A stretch of DNA of 64,000 nucleotides, taken from contig CP136063.1 in NCBI GenBank assembly GCA_032622095.1, positions 180,027,956 through 180,091,955 of the forward strand, read 5' to 3'. A model generated the notes under the pieces. The model was not told the origin of the DNA, did not search any database, and saw only the letters and a program-made list of their open reading frames with translations. Numbering within the stretch: the first letter of the stretch is position 1; each line of letters starts with the position of its first letter. This document shows positions 34,265 through 47,249 of this stretch, one piece after another. The DNA is from Siphonodentalium dalli. Its lineage: Eukaryota > Mollusca > Scaphopoda > Gadilida > Siphonodentaliidae. A program made the translations under genes and the position numbers.

Positions 34265-35269
34265 CCCCCATCACCACGTACATGTATCTGGTACATGTAT
34301 GGGGGCAAATGGGCTGCAATTACATGCAAGGGCATAGGGTAGGTGACGGAGCATGTTAAAAAGGTTGGTCCAGTTGTGTTTCCAACATCGTGAACAGTGT
34401 AAGTCTGCAAGTACATTTCAATAATTCCTAGATGGACATAACTCTGATATATATCTGATTGTTCGCATTGGTAAAATGTTTTCAATTTGTTCAACGGTGC
34501 CCTAAATTTGCATGTTTGGGTGAGAAATCCACTGCACTGTTACGTAGTTGGGAGGTAACTGTTATAAGTCAATGTGGCAATACAAAACAGCGATTAGGCT
34601 AAAATTTCAGGCATTATACTAACAGACGTATTATTACGGACTCAGTATGATTTTTCGTTGCTTCAAATGTGCTTGGTTCAATGAGCGAGAACAAATCTAA
34701 ATTTTAAATTTAGAACAACTTCAAACTGTGTTCTTTTCTCACCCTCAAGAATGCCAAGACGGTGATTCAAAAATATTCAAATCCTAAGATCACCAGAAAA
34801 AGTTGTTCACGGTTTATTTAGAACAATTATCAACTAAACAGTTTGATAAATATTTCTTGTTTGAGTTCCCGAGAGGAGTATCTTAAATGAGTTTGCACAC
34901 TAGGCCTGCCATACATATTTACCAGATTTACAGCCCTTTGTAATTTTTTGGCATTGCAATTTAAATTTTAAGCCCAAACTAAAACAAATATTAACACTGA
35001 TTTAAATTATTTTTTAGCATATTTTGATAAGGCCCATCCCCAAATTTGCCCATCTCCATGTAGGTGGGGGAAAACGCCACCGGTGGTTGCTTGTCCATTC
35101 ATGCTGATTGCATGCCATTCATGCCATGCTTCAAAATAGAAACCTTCAACCCAAGCCTTTGAATTTGATGCCAACCACAAAATTATTTTATTGAATGTGG
35201 ACCAATTTATATTTTGACTGTTATTTTGAATTACTTATATATTTTGTATCACTTCTTTCTTTTTTTTAG
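34265..35269. other. AT-rich DNA, probably intronic
   Basis: No repeats or ORFs of note. It ends in a strong polypyrimidine tract and acceptor at 35250-35269. Confidence 0.35.
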
Positions 35270-35840
35270 GAAATTTGACCTGTATGTAGAAGATAAAGTA
35301 GTTCACCTTTGAAGCAGGCATCCATTTCCTACATGCTTGGATCAAGGACAGATGATACACTTTGTGCAACAAGATTGATATGATAAAATATTCTGCTCTT
35401 AGAACATATGGCATATGGGTCTATCAATGTTATCTTATATATAATAATAAAAAAAACTTTATTCCTATCATAGGTTTAAATTTTTCTTCTGACACAAATT
35501 TATAATGCCCTGAGCAGCCCTGAGAAGCATTAATTTCCTATTATCTGTTACCTGTCTCAGATAGTCTTTTTAAAAGTCTGTGATGAGTCCAATAAAGTAC
35601 ATATATGATGTATCACTTAGATCAGGTTTCAGTCATAGTTGTATTGACAGAAATGTCACTATTGTCACATGTTTTGTTGTGTAGCATTAATCGTGCCTAC
35701 ACAATTCAACAGTTTTACACCAAACAACTCTGTGTAATGAATTCTGACCTCAATGCACAAATAAATGCTCAATTCTACTTTTATATGTTTGATTTTGTAT
35801 GGTGTAAGTATGATTTAAGCCAAACAACAATAAAATGATA
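35270..35840 (+). CDS. Candidate 3'-terminal exon with 3' UTR
   Basis: The acceptor 'cttctttcttttttttag' ends at 35269. One frame (first base completing a codon) encodes KFDLYVEDKVVHL and stops at TGA 35310-35312. An AT-rich trailer follows with AATAAA at 35591 and again at 35829, consistent with a 3' UTR of about 280-520 bases. The peptide is too short to identify. In the other possible phase the frame closes after five codons. A gene on the + strand running from at least 27 kb is plausible but not proven. Confidence 0.4.
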
Positions 35841-35844
35841 TAAT

Positions 35845-36200
35845 CTAATAAAAGAAAATACTGACATTTATTTCAATATTTTATATGAAAATGTCATAGA
35901 GGTACGCTTATGTGCAAGACTTTTTCTCATAAAACATGGGATCTAAGCTCTATTTCTCTCGATGTCACTATGACTGAATAACTCGTCTACTTGGTCATAT
36001 TAAGAAATAATTGAATTACACTGTGAACATATAACTATTGAAAACTGGATTTGGGACTGAACCACATTTATGTGATTACACAGTGTGATTTAGAGTGCAT
36101 TAAAAATTACAAAGTCTCTGAGTGGGAACACAATGAGTTGTTGTACTAAATAATTATTTTATTTGTATGTTCAATATGCATATATAGATGTTTAGTGTTT
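35845..36200. other. AT-rich DNA, no recognisable feature
   Basis: Nothing supportable on either strand. Confidence 0.4.
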
Positions 36201-36214
36201 AGGCTAAACACATC

Positions 36215-37300
36215 CCAAAAAACATGGCTGCCAGCGTCCATTTTGGATTTTACTCTTTGCATGACTAAATCCTTTTTTAAAGCACACTGAATTCTGTTAA
36301 AAATCATGGCCATATTGGATTTTAGATTTGAATCCATCAGCCCACAATTATTGTTGAAATGTTTTTATACGCTCTTTTTGAAAAAAGGTCGTATTATGTT
36401 ATCAGTCTGTCCGTCTGTCTGTCGTACTGTCTGTTAACATTTTTGGTTTATGATCGATAACTCCAGTTTGGATTATTTGATCTGAACCAAAGTTGGTATG
36501 TGTATTTCCCAGCTAAAGATACAGGCCAAGTTCGAATATGGGTTCCGTCCAATTATTTTTACCTGAGTTACGGCCCTTTTTCGACTTACAATTTGACTTC
36601 TGTTAACATTTTCGGTTTCTGACCAATAACTCCAGTTTGGATTATTTGATCGGAACCAAAGTTGGTATGTGTATTTCCCAGCTAAAGATACAGGCCATGT
36701 TCGAATATGGTTCCGTCTATGAAAAACATGGCCGATTGCTGCCATCTTGGATTTTACTCTTTGCATTGCTAAATCCTTTGGCACAACCTACAGGCCACAT
36801 CCCTCATCACCAAACTTCATACGGATCTTCGGGGTGATCTCTAGATGCGATCTTACTATTTTTACCGAATTCTGTTAAAAAAAACATGGCTGCCAGTGGC
36901 TATCTTGGATTATACTCTTTGTATGACTAAATCCTTTAGCACACTCTACAGATCACATTTCTTATCCGTTAGTCCGTCCGTCTGTCTGTCTGGCTGTCTG
37001 TCTGTAGACACTTTACGCATGGTGCGATAACTCAAACAATTTCTATCCGACCGGAACCAAATTTTGTTTATGGGTTTCTCAGTCCAAAATACAGATCGAG
37101 GTCGAATATGGGTTTGATCCGATATTTTTATTGGAGTTATGGCCCTTTGACATAGAATTCATGCATGCTTCGCTAAATCAACCATTTTTCGACTGATAGG
37201 ACCCAAATATAGTATGTGAGTTTCTCAACTCAAAATACAGATCGAGTTTGAATACGGGTTAGATCTGACATTTTATACAAGAGTTATGGCCCTTTTTCAA
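36215..37300. repeat. Mixed copies of two dispersed tandem families
   Basis: 'acatggctgccagcgtccat' (36222), 'catggccgattgctgccatc' (36727) and 'acatggctgccagtggctat' (36884) are units of the ~160-bp family. 'tctgtccgtctgtctgtc' (36406, 36970) with 'ggaaccaaagttggtatgtg', 'tacaggccaagttcgaatat' and 'gagttacggcccttttt' are units of the family seen at 23150. Two nearly identical units at 36430-36560 and 36600-36720 form a local duplication of about 170 bp. Confidence 0.7.
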
Positions 37301-37739
37301 CTAAGAATTGAACAGATAACCATAGCAGCCTACAGCTAATTGATTATCAGTGGTATCACTTTAGCTCTGTGAGAGACAAACAGTAAATCTGTATAATTGA
37401 CAATTATAGTTACATTTAGCCATCAGTGTGACGTGTAACCAGATATACTTTTATAGGACACTGGTATTCAGGCTGCAGCTCTATGCAGTATAGCATATAT
37501 GCCCAGGAACTGTGTTGTGGAAGGAATAATTTTAATGGCCTTTCACTGTGTTTCTCCACAGATCTGAGACAATTATATGGCAGTGTACATTAGACTGTAT
37601 GTACCAGTAATTAATTTGCACTCTTAGTCTGGATTTCTGAGAGGTCTCTATGCCAAGAAAGATGGGAATAAATTCTGTTTTATCACATATTTTGTCATTT
37701 GTCCAGTGTTTCACAGACAAAAAAATCAAATTTAGTTTG

Positions 37740-38110
37740 AATTCCTTGCCCTATTTAACACAAGCCTGTGATTTGTTGACATCTCTGCTGTATAATTGTT
37801 ACTAATCTGTCAGCAGTGAGGTGTTTATCTTAATGGCTGTTGTGGGTAGAATTTGATACATTATCATTATATTGGAATCTCTTGACCAAGTATTTCATGT
37901 TCAGGTCACCTTTTCACATTTAACTCAAGGCTATGGTGGTTCAGCATTACAGATCATGTTCCAGTGCATTCTCTTATATAAATGTGAGTGACACATAAAT
38001 TCCAATAATTTGTGTTGTGTGCATTGTCTATAATAGTACCTAACATATACTCTATAATTCAACATCAAAACTCTCATTTATGATTCCGATCAGAGTAATC
38101 GGCCTCTCGT
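37740..38110. repeat. Partial copy of the 23.1-24.2 kb block
   Basis: 'gcctgtgatttgttgacatc' onward, including 'ccagtgcattctcttatata' and 'ataattcaacatcaaaactc', follows the same order as 23820-24200. Confidence 0.7.
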
Positions 38111-38119
38111 TTCTGAAAT

Positions 38120-38530
38120 CTGTTAAAAACATGGCTCCCAATGGCCATATGGGATTTCACATATGAATCCATCCACGCATTCTGCAACCAATTTTAATGC
38201 ATGGCGAAATGTTTTTTAAATTTACAGGCATGTTTGGGATCAAATATAGGAGCTATTGAATTTGAAAAGTTTTCGATGAAAAACATGGCAGTTGGCAGCC
38301 ATCTTGGATTTTACTCTTTGCATCGCTAAATACTTTGGCACACCCTACAGGCCATATCCCTCATCCGATCATCACCAAACTTCAGATGGATCCTCGGGAT
38401 TACCTCTTGATGGGAGCTTATCGTTTTTTCTGAATTCTGTTAAAAAGCATGGCCGCCAGCAGCGATCTTGGATTTTACTCTTTGTATGACTAAATCCTTT
38501 GGCACACCCTCCAGGCCACATCCCGGATGC
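38120..38530. repeat. Three ~160-bp family units
   Basis: 'aacatggctcccaatggcca', 'aacatggcagttggcagcca' and 'agcatggccgccagcagcga' at 38130, 38282 and 38446 are spaced 152-164 bp, each followed by 'tcttggattttactcttt'. Confidence 0.75.
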
Positions 38531-38784
38531 AATCATTACCAAATGTGCTAACATTTTAAAGCTGGTATTATGTTATGTATGTTTTGTGACCTATAACTTT
38601 TCTCGTCATGCCTATTTGCAATTCCAACAACCAGCATTACCTGAAAATTCTCAAAATATCTGCTATCTTGAGCAGAATCTCAGTCATCTGTGCCTTCAGA
38701 TGTTAACAACATTATTTGTGGTAATGCACGAAAACAAACAATTCCACTCATTATGAAACCTTTGAACTACATGTAACTCGGTTT

Positions 38785-39480
38785 TATGTTTACCCATACC
38801 ATAGTATGGTAAACATAGTGTCGTCCGGATTGACCACTCGTCGTGCATCTGTCTGTCTGTCTGTCTGTCCGTAGACACTTTACGCATGGTGAGACAACTC
38901 AAATATTTTCTATCTGATCGCAACCAAATTTAGTATGCGAGTTTCTCGGCCCAAAATACAGATCGAGTTTGAATATGGGTTTGATCAGACTATATTTAAC
39001 TGAGTATGGCCCTTTTTCGAAAAAATATATTCACTCAAAAAAAAAAAAATATTGTTTAAATAATTAAAAATATATATGTTTAAGCTAACAGAATTTGAAA
39101 ATCTAACACCATTATAACTCTGCCAAGGGTACCCGGAGTCACCACACCAAATTTGGTTTAAATCGATCCATAATCTTGTGTTATGTACTGGTAAATTTGT
39201 GTTGACTCACATAACCCCAGTATTCCATGTCCAGGTCACCTTTTTCACATTTAACCCAAGGCTGTGGTGGTGCAGAATTACATATCCTGTACCAGTGCAT
39301 TCTCTTATATATATGCGAGTGACCCATACATTCCAATAATTTGTGTGATGTACATTTGTCTATAATAGTACATAACAGTATACTCTATAATTCAACGTCA
39401 AAACTCTCATTTATTATTCCGATCATAGTAATTTACTATCGCCAAGGGATGGGTTAACATCTGCCGATCGTGTTCTGCCG
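38785..39480. repeat. Dispersed repeat block, copy 2 of the 23.1-24.2 kb block
   Basis: Begins with the palindrome at 38788-38814 and a (TCTG)n tract, then 'gccaagggtacccggagtca' (39122), and ends at 'gggttaacatctgccgatcg' (about 39450). It lacks about 400 bp present in copy 1. Confidence 0.8.
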
Positions 39481-39689
39481 ATCGTTATGTCAAAGGAAAG
39501 TGTGTGATCTTTATAAGAACAAATGTAGCTATTGGCTCATAATCTTGCTATGATGATGTGGATCCTGCTGAATTGATATTATGCTGGTGTGGTAAACTGA
39601 TGATGTTAAGGAAATTGCTGTTATTTTCGCAACCTTTGACCGATCTGAACAAATGGAGGTAAAGCCATTATTAGCTCAACTTACTTTGT

Positions 39690-40220
39690 AAGTTTGAGCT
39701 ACTGCCATGGGTTGGCGTCCGTGTGTGTGTGTCCGTCAATAAGTTCCTTTGGCGTGGGCTACAGGTCGTATCCTTGGTTTGATCTTTATGAAATTTGTCA
39801 TGAATGTTGACATTGACATGAAGATGGGAACGGGTCATTTTGGGGTCATTCGGCCAAAACACATGGCCGCTGGTGGCCATCTTGGATTTCAAACTTAAAT
39901 CCATTGGCGCGGGCTACAGGCCGTACTGTTTGTGTGATCATCATAAAATTTGTCATGAATGTTGACATTTACATGTAGATGGGAACGAGTCATTTTAGGA
40001 TCATTTGGCCAAAAAACGTGGCCGTCTTGGATTTTACTCTTTGCATCACTAAATCCTTTGACACATCCTACAGTCACACATCCCTGATCCGATCATCACC
40101 AAACTCCATATGGATCATCGGGGTGACCTCTTGATGGGAACGAGTCATTTTGGGGTCATTCGGCAAAAACATATGGCCACCAATGGCCATTTTGGATTTT
40201 ACTCTTTGTATTAGTTTTTC
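39690..40220. repeat. Units of the ~160-bp 'acaggtcgtac' family
   Basis: 'gggctacaggtcgta' (39756), 'acatggccgctggtggccat' (39862), 'gggctacaggccgta' (39910) and 'atggccaccaatggccattt' (40172) follow the unit structure of the 21-22.5 kb array, in the same orientation. Confidence 0.8.
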
Positions 40221-40224
40221 TCCA

Positions 40225-43200
40225 ATTGCACGTATTAGCCAAAGACAGCAAAAGTACAACTTTAGCAAAAATAATGGTACATTTCCATAACAGTGCCATA
40301 GCAATCCAGGTTTCAGCAGGACCCACTAGCATGATGGCAAATTAGCAGGGTCCACCTGCTTAAGTTGTCCTGCTAATTGCTATGATGCTGGTATGGCAAG
40401 CTGATGCTGTTACGAAAATGTGTCATTATTTTTTCTATCATTGTCACAAATGAAGGAAAAGCCATTATGTTTATAACTCCGAAACATTATAAACATATTG
40501 TACAATATTTTAATAATGACACATTTGTTGCAAACTGGTCAAACTTAGATGGCTTTTTAGCTGCATGTATGTATACCTGAACGACCATGATTAAAATATT
40601 AAAAAATATATCATTATGTTTATGAATGTTTCATGTCGACTAGACAAGAAAAACGCACAATACATGTTTTAACAGCATGAGTATGCCGTACCAGCATCAA
40701 CAATTCAGCAGGACACACCAGGGTCATAAAATAGTATAGCAAGACCACTTATGTTGCCTTAACCAGGTGGGCCCACTTAACCAGGGATGAGCATGTGTTT
40801 ATACCAGCCTGTGCAATCGTGATGCCGTATAACTTGTCAGCTAATGATTCTAACAACTATCATGTAACACCCATACCAATTACGGACATTTTATATAAAT
40901 GTCATATATTATATATATAGTTATTCCTTGTAAAACAACGGAATAAAATGTACAACCCCTGAGACAATTTGCTTGGCTTATTGGTTCACATAGCTAATTA
41001 TATATGGCTCGCTATCAAAATAAGATATCATTCCCCTTTCATTCTGACATGTCCCTTTAAACTTGAAATCAATAGTTCGGTCACAATAGGAATTTTATTT
41101 TGCTCATCTCTGACAACTGTTGATGAAATATTTAAGCTTATTTCTTATTCACACCTGAAGTGCACGAGAAACGGATCGCTGGACAATTGCCGAGCACAGC
41201 TGGTATTTCCACATGACTCCAGACAACGTGTAACGAATGTATAGCTTTCTATTTAAATACTCTAACTTGACCGTACACCGGATTACAGGTTCCTTTAAAA
41301 CAAATAACATCTCGGCATACCGTCTTCATTTTCTGACCACAGTTTAACTGTTTGATGAATGTACATATTTACCACTTCATTGATCCCACAGGACAAACAT
41401 ACCGGTTCGCAGTGGTGTAGACTGTTTGCTTAGGACAATCATGATGGATAATGAAATATGTCTTATCAGAATTGCTGGTAATTTCGCATGTACTCAGTCT
41501 GATGTACTCATACAACTTTTGTTAAACGACAGGCGAGAACGAATTTCTCATTTCACCTTAACCGAGGGTGAATGGATTAACTCAGTTTGCACAGACATCA
41601 TAAGCACTTTACTACACCACGCTCCATTGTGTCCTATTTGACCATTCAAGTGAATAAACAATTGAGTGTCCACAATTGAGAGGGGCTTCCCTGTATTGTT
41701 AGTATATAAACAGAGAGATTACGCTTGTGAATTCGCACCAGTGTACAAACACCATTGAGACCACTACCAACCAAATTCCCCGTATATTGAAATGTATGAA
41801 TGTTTGCTTAACTGGGCCCATAACTTCATTAATACAGATGTCTTGGCCGAAAACACCTTTCTGTATGAGATAACCTTTCTCTCTTTGTTGACAAGCCTCT
41901 TTTTTTTCTATGGGGCGCATGCACCGCCAACGAAATATGAAAATCTGGAGGTTATGGTTCGCATGTTTTGGCAGATTACATTGCCGTGAACCAATCATTG
42001 TTCCAACTGTGTATTTTCTTCAATGGAGTTATCAGGATTGTCTGGATAAATTCATGTTCTTTTCTGTGACAATTCCTTAAAAGTAAGTTCTTTGTTTTCT
42101 TCTTTTATATTCTACATGTATATTATTACGTGTACTCGGTGCCGTCCACAAACATTTAGACATACTTGATAGCATGTTAGTCTGATTAAATACTTACAGA
42201 CGCTATCAGAATACACGTAATAGGTGTACTTAAGGCATAATCAATTTTCTAGCCATTTTTTTCTTGTATGGGTACACCATAATTGATTATTCAGTTACAT
42301 TTCTGACTTTCCGACTTGTCAACTCTGATCAACTTTGGTTTGTTCGAAACTTGAACACATTCAAACCATTTCGATTACTTGTATAACGCCTAGATACAAT
42401 GGCGATACATGTACAGCGATCTACATATTTTTTAAATCGACATTTTAACCCAATCTGGGCGTGTCATAACCAAAATACTACTAACCATCTTTGTAGATAT
42501 TCTTGCAAAACATTTGACCTATTGGGCTGACTTGAACATTCCCAAACATTGGTTCCGAATGCTTCAAACTTCAAGTATCTATATCTTGACCACAATTTAT
42601 TTAATTTGAAATTTCTTGAATCACTTCAACTAATTGCTTTCTAAAACCTATAATCTTCTGGACGCAACCAGTCTCTTGACAACTGTCATAAATAACTACT
42701 GTTTTCCAATCGATCATCTGATACACAATATAAAACTACATTATATGCTTAATTGACCGACAGAACAACCTTAACCAAAAATTTAACCCACAATTCGTTC
42801 AAAACCAGAACTGACTAAAATCATACTGAGTAACTTGAAAACATCCTAAAATCATCAGTAAATGTCCTATACCTATATAACCTGCATAATGGTGTGACAA
42901 TTTAGTACTTGTATAACCTGAAATTCCTACAACAATTTTGTTCAGTGACTTACATCATTCAAAAATAAGTTATTCAACCTCAAACAAGTTTACCAAATGT
43001 GCGTTAATACTATATGTAAACGCCTTCAGCTTGCTCAAAACAAACTAAATGATCTATAAAGTTCTTTTCTAAAACCAAAACTTATGTCAAACCGGACTAC
43101 TTTTATTGTTTGACAAACTCCTACTATATAGACGATAATAGGCATCAAAGACTATGTTTAAATTATCTAACCATAACCTTGTGACAGATTTCTTCGCTCT

Positions 43201-43240
43201 GAAAATGTTCAACCAAACTCAACTTGTTTGAAAACAAGCA
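40225..43240. other. 3 kb of AT-rich DNA, no supported feature
   Basis: ORFs up to 99 codons occur at 40969-41998 on both strands, overlapping each other, with no recognisable motif. I found no splice-bounded set of exons. Old genes or transposons may be hidden here, but I cannot support one. Confidence 0.35.
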
Positions 43241-43249
43241 GACACACAA

Positions 43250-43770
43250 CTGCGGCGTATTCACTACCTCTGTATATATATGCATCATTGAATAATTCAC
43301 TGGAATCTTCACGTGTAGACTGTAAAATCAATCTTACCCATTTGGATACCATATAACGATGGACACACATTATATTCCAGTGATTATTTCCAATAGCTGA
43401 TAACATTTTACAAATTTACGCAAACCATTTTGAACAACAACTCGACATAGAAAAACGCACAATGGTAATTTTCAAGCATACCTTATACATGTATAGAAAA
43501 ATTTGCACAACAATTTGAACTATAACTGTATATTCCCTTAACAACTTTTTGCCTTGCCCACATTTTGTTCAATACAAAAAAAACTAATACGATCGACAGA
43601 TTACTCGATATGAGAATTTGTTTTCTTCACAATATCTCTATCATGCATAATTTAATAATTCACTGGGACTGATCTGTGTAGAATGTGACAACAATTCTTA
43701 TCCAATTCTTGGATACCATAACCCTGGACACAAACAATTATCCCAGTAACTACTATTCACATCGAGCATA
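43250..43770. repeat. Old duplicated segment (~370 bp apart)
   Basis: 'atgcatcattgaataattca' then 'ctgg' and 'ttggataccatataacgatg' at 43280-43370 are matched by 'atgcataatttaataattca' and 'ttggataccataaccctgg' at 43644-43735. Confidence 0.5.
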
Positions 43771-43779
43771 CATGTAACA

Positions 43780-44890
43780 ATAATACCTCGAAAATAAAAA
43801 CCAACCTTTATTTCAAATCGGCGCAACGATTTTTTGAAACAACAACTCGAAATAAACATACTGAAGCAACAGTAGTTTCGCAGTGTACCCTATATGGTAA
43901 AATTGGCACAACAATTTTAAAACAAAGATAAATTGACCTAATAGCTATAAGGGGTGTGAACCAGCCAATTAAATTGTCTCATACCTTGTGATCGCCTGTT
44001 TAATTTCCTCCATATTTTTCTTCCGTGACCACCTGTCCAAGAATTCCAAGAAATGTCCTGCTAACTCGGCACCACAACGACCTGTACCACTCTCTCGGGC
44101 TACTGGTCCCACATGTTCTAACCATTAAGTTGGAATTCTTGGAAACACGTTGATGAAATTTATTATACAATGATATATAAGTGCACACAATCAGGTGGCC
44201 ACGGAGAAAAATATAATAACATGACTTCTCCTTAATACGTTCGAGTCGAGAGTTCTCTCTGTAAGCCCTGTCCAGAATATATATGACAAGGGGTCAATGT
44301 CCGGAGGAGTCAACACACCACTTCTCACACTGCCATGTTTGCGAGGCACACGAGAATAGCCCCCATGTTTGCGAGATTAGCGACACGAGATTAATAACAA
44401 CGAAGTTATTCACCTGGAGTTTGCTTTTCCCATGAGAATATGGTGTACCCGCCGGTCAGAACAATGACCCCTGTATCTATAGTTTAACCTTACCCACGCC
44501 AAGTCGACAGCTGGAAGTCTTACACATTCCAGCCAGTATCTATTGTGAAATCTGTTACTTTTAGACAAAAAAATTAACGTTTTCCTACCTTCTGACAAAA
44601 CTTTGTCAAACCGATGTCTTACTTGCATCAACAATTTGTCTTGGAAATTTGACCACCAAGTTACACATAATATTTAGTACAGCCATACGTCCATTAGACA
44701 CATCTCCAATTTATTTGAAATTACATGTCATTTGTGCTGGTTTTGTTTACTATGAGACAAAGGCTTTTCATTATACAGAATCTTTCCAGGCCAGATATTT
44801 GCTCCGGACACTCTGCAAGCCTCATGCCCAGTTCAGACATCTGCTGCCTCGGGTGAGATTTTTCCATCCCAGATCATGATGAATAATATT
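43780..44890. other. AT-rich DNA, no supported feature
   Basis: Short ORFs at 44000-44188, 44410-44634 and 44649-44879 show no motif. Confidence 0.35.
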
Positions 44891-44894
44891 AATC

Positions 44895-45312
44895 AAGCCA
44901 TGAAATAGTGTCTGTCATTTGCAGAATGAGGTCCCCAGATGGTGAATTCAGAGAGAGATGCTATCCTCAACGGCGGGCTAGCATCATTTCTTTGGGAACC
45001 TCATTCTGCTGAAACCTCAACTGCTATGGGCGACCTAGGGTAAGATTGAAGTTCCCCAGTTGAAATTGGTGATGTTCATCCATTAGTCACCTCGATTATG
45101 CACTTTATATTCTGCAAATTAGGCTATATAGGAACTGAACAGAAGGGGAAAAGTAACTAAAACAATATATACTTCCCAAATATGAGGTCTAAGCAGAATG
45201 AGGTTCCCAGATGGTGAATTTAGTGATGTAGCCCGCTATGCAAGGTAGCGTCACTAAATTCACCCTCTCGGGACCTCTTTCGGCAAATGGCAGACACACT
45301 ATTTCAAGTCTC
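44895..45312. mobile_element. ~420-bp element with ~55-bp inverted ends
   Basis: The left end 'atgaaatagtgtctgtcatt' with 'tgcagaatgaggtccccaga' pairs with the right end 'ggacctctttcggcaaatgg' with 'cagacacactatttca'. The left-end sequence 'cagaatgaggttcccagatg' is repeated in direct orientation inside at 45192, which suggests nesting or internal duplication. No ORF is present. Confidence 0.65.
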
Positions 45313-45534
45313 ATTGAATTGGATGATGTAACCTGCTGGTAACTAACATCATGTGTTCTGTCCTTTTGTTCTTTGTTTGATGGCTTTGCTTGTTCTATTT
45401 ATGTGACATAAGATATTTATTTTTATAGCAATTTGCATAATGTCGTTACTTTTAATAACAGTTATTTTTCAAATGAGATTGTATTCTTGGACTGTGTACA
45501 TAGAGCTCAGCTATCACTTTTGTTACACACATGA

Positions 45535-46268
45535 AGAAATGTTAAATGCATCACACACATGACAAATGCATGACAAACATATGATAAAGACCACACACAT
45601 GATAAATGCATCACACACACGTGACAAAAGCATCCCACGCACATGATAAATGCATGACACACATGATAAATGCATCACACACACATGTTAAATGCATCAC
45701 ACATGCATGCTAAATGCATCACACACATGATAAAAGCATCGCACGCACATGATAAATGCATGACACACTTGATAAATGCATCACATGCACATGATAAATG
45801 CATCACACACGCATGCTAAATGCATCACACACATGCTAAATGCATCACACACCTGATAAATGCATCACACATGATAAATGCATGACACCCATGATAAAAG
45901 CATGACATAAACATGATAAAATCATGATACACATGATAAATGCATGACACACATGATAAATGCATGACACATGATAAATGCATGACACACATGATAAATG
46001 CATGACACACATGATAAATGCATGGCACACATGATAAATGCATCACACGCACATGATAAATGCATCACACGCATGCTAAATGCATCACACACATGATAAA
46101 TGCATCACACATAATAAATGCATCACACACACATGATAAATGTATCACACACATGATAAATGCATGATGCACATGATAAATGCATCACACACAAATGATA
46201 AATGCATGATAAACGCATCACACACATGCTCAATGCATCACACCCATGATAAATTCATCGCACACACA
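45535..46268. repeat. Minisatellite, ~18-20-bp unit
   Basis: About 37 units of 'acacatgataaatgcatc' with variants (catgctaaatgcat, gatgcacatgataaat). The ORFs across it, on the minus strand, are open only because the unit is short and lacks stops; they are not genes. Confidence 0.95.
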
Positions 46269-46269
46269 T

Positions 46270-47175
46270 TCACCAAACACTGTTTTATCCCTGCATTTCT
46301 GTTTTGCTTATGACCACTGTTGATGAGCGGAAGTAATTATTTGTACTTGTGTTTGTAGTACTTTAACTGGGAGGTAAGGTGGAGTGTTATTATTATACTG
46401 TAGGTATAGTGGGCAAAACCATTCTGTCACAGAAAACAAATTTATGAAGTTATATGAAAAAAGCCATGCCGATTTCATCACCTATACGTCATTGACGATA
46501 ACTTCAGGTTTTATAGAGACCAGGTTCGGTGTATTGTTGTGCTGAGACATTGACGAATAGCTGTTTGAAAAAAATCTTGCTGCTCATTTTCAGGTTTCAA
46601 AATTATGTGTAACTTTTTTGTTGTTGCCCGGTTTGTACCATAGGCTAGCAGGAGACTTACACAAACTGTTATGAGCACTACAACTGGTATTATTAACTAT
46701 AGATGTGCAACTCATTGAACTACCATAATAAATTTGAATGTTTAATTTTTGGACTTGACTGAGCAAATTAATGTGAGAATTAGTTATCGCGAGACCTGCA
46801 TTTATAAAACTTTGGCACGACCTGTTTTTTGTTTGCGGCATTTTCATTTTAGATAACCTCCAGGCGAGCTGAGCGGTTCAACGGTTGTTCGCCTCAAATT
46901 TGCAGGCATGCATTGTGCAGAATTAGGATATTGGTCGTTGGACTGTTCAATGTCTGTATCCATTTCCAGGACAAATTTACAGTATTATAGAAACACGTAC
47001 AGATAATTACTTCTGTTCATCCACTCTGATGACTTCAAATCAGTATTTATAATATTCATGCTCATATCTGTTTGTTTATATTTGTTTATATTTATCGTTT
47101 GGGCATACATGTAACCACTCGGGTCGAATGCTTTTTGTTTTTTGTTTTTTTACCCCCCCGATGCAGGGGAAACAG
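46270..47175. other. No supported gene
   Basis: One minus-strand ORF (46590-46847) without similarity. A T-rich tract and poly-C are at 47135-47160. Confidence 0.4.
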
Positions 47176-47212
47176 TAATTTGCGAGCGCTAATTCGGATT
47201 GAGTACCTTTAA
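47176..47212 (-). mobile_element. Solo terminus of the GGTACTCAATCCGA element
   Basis: 'agtaatttgcgagcgctaat' followed by 'tcggattgagtaccttta' is the reverse complement of the left end at 10965-11000. No second end is visible nearby. Confidence 0.7.
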
Positions 47213-47249
47213 GAATAGACGAGTTAGTTTTTCATCTATTTAAACTGGT

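Noticed and set aside
41699-41998. 99-codon minus-strand ORF (and overlapping + strand ORF)
   Set aside because: Both strands are open here, no motif was recognised, and no splice sites or neighbours support a gene.
45825-46052. Minus-strand ORFs of repeated HAFIMCVMHLSC-type residues
   Set aside because: A simple translation of the 18-20-bp minisatellite.
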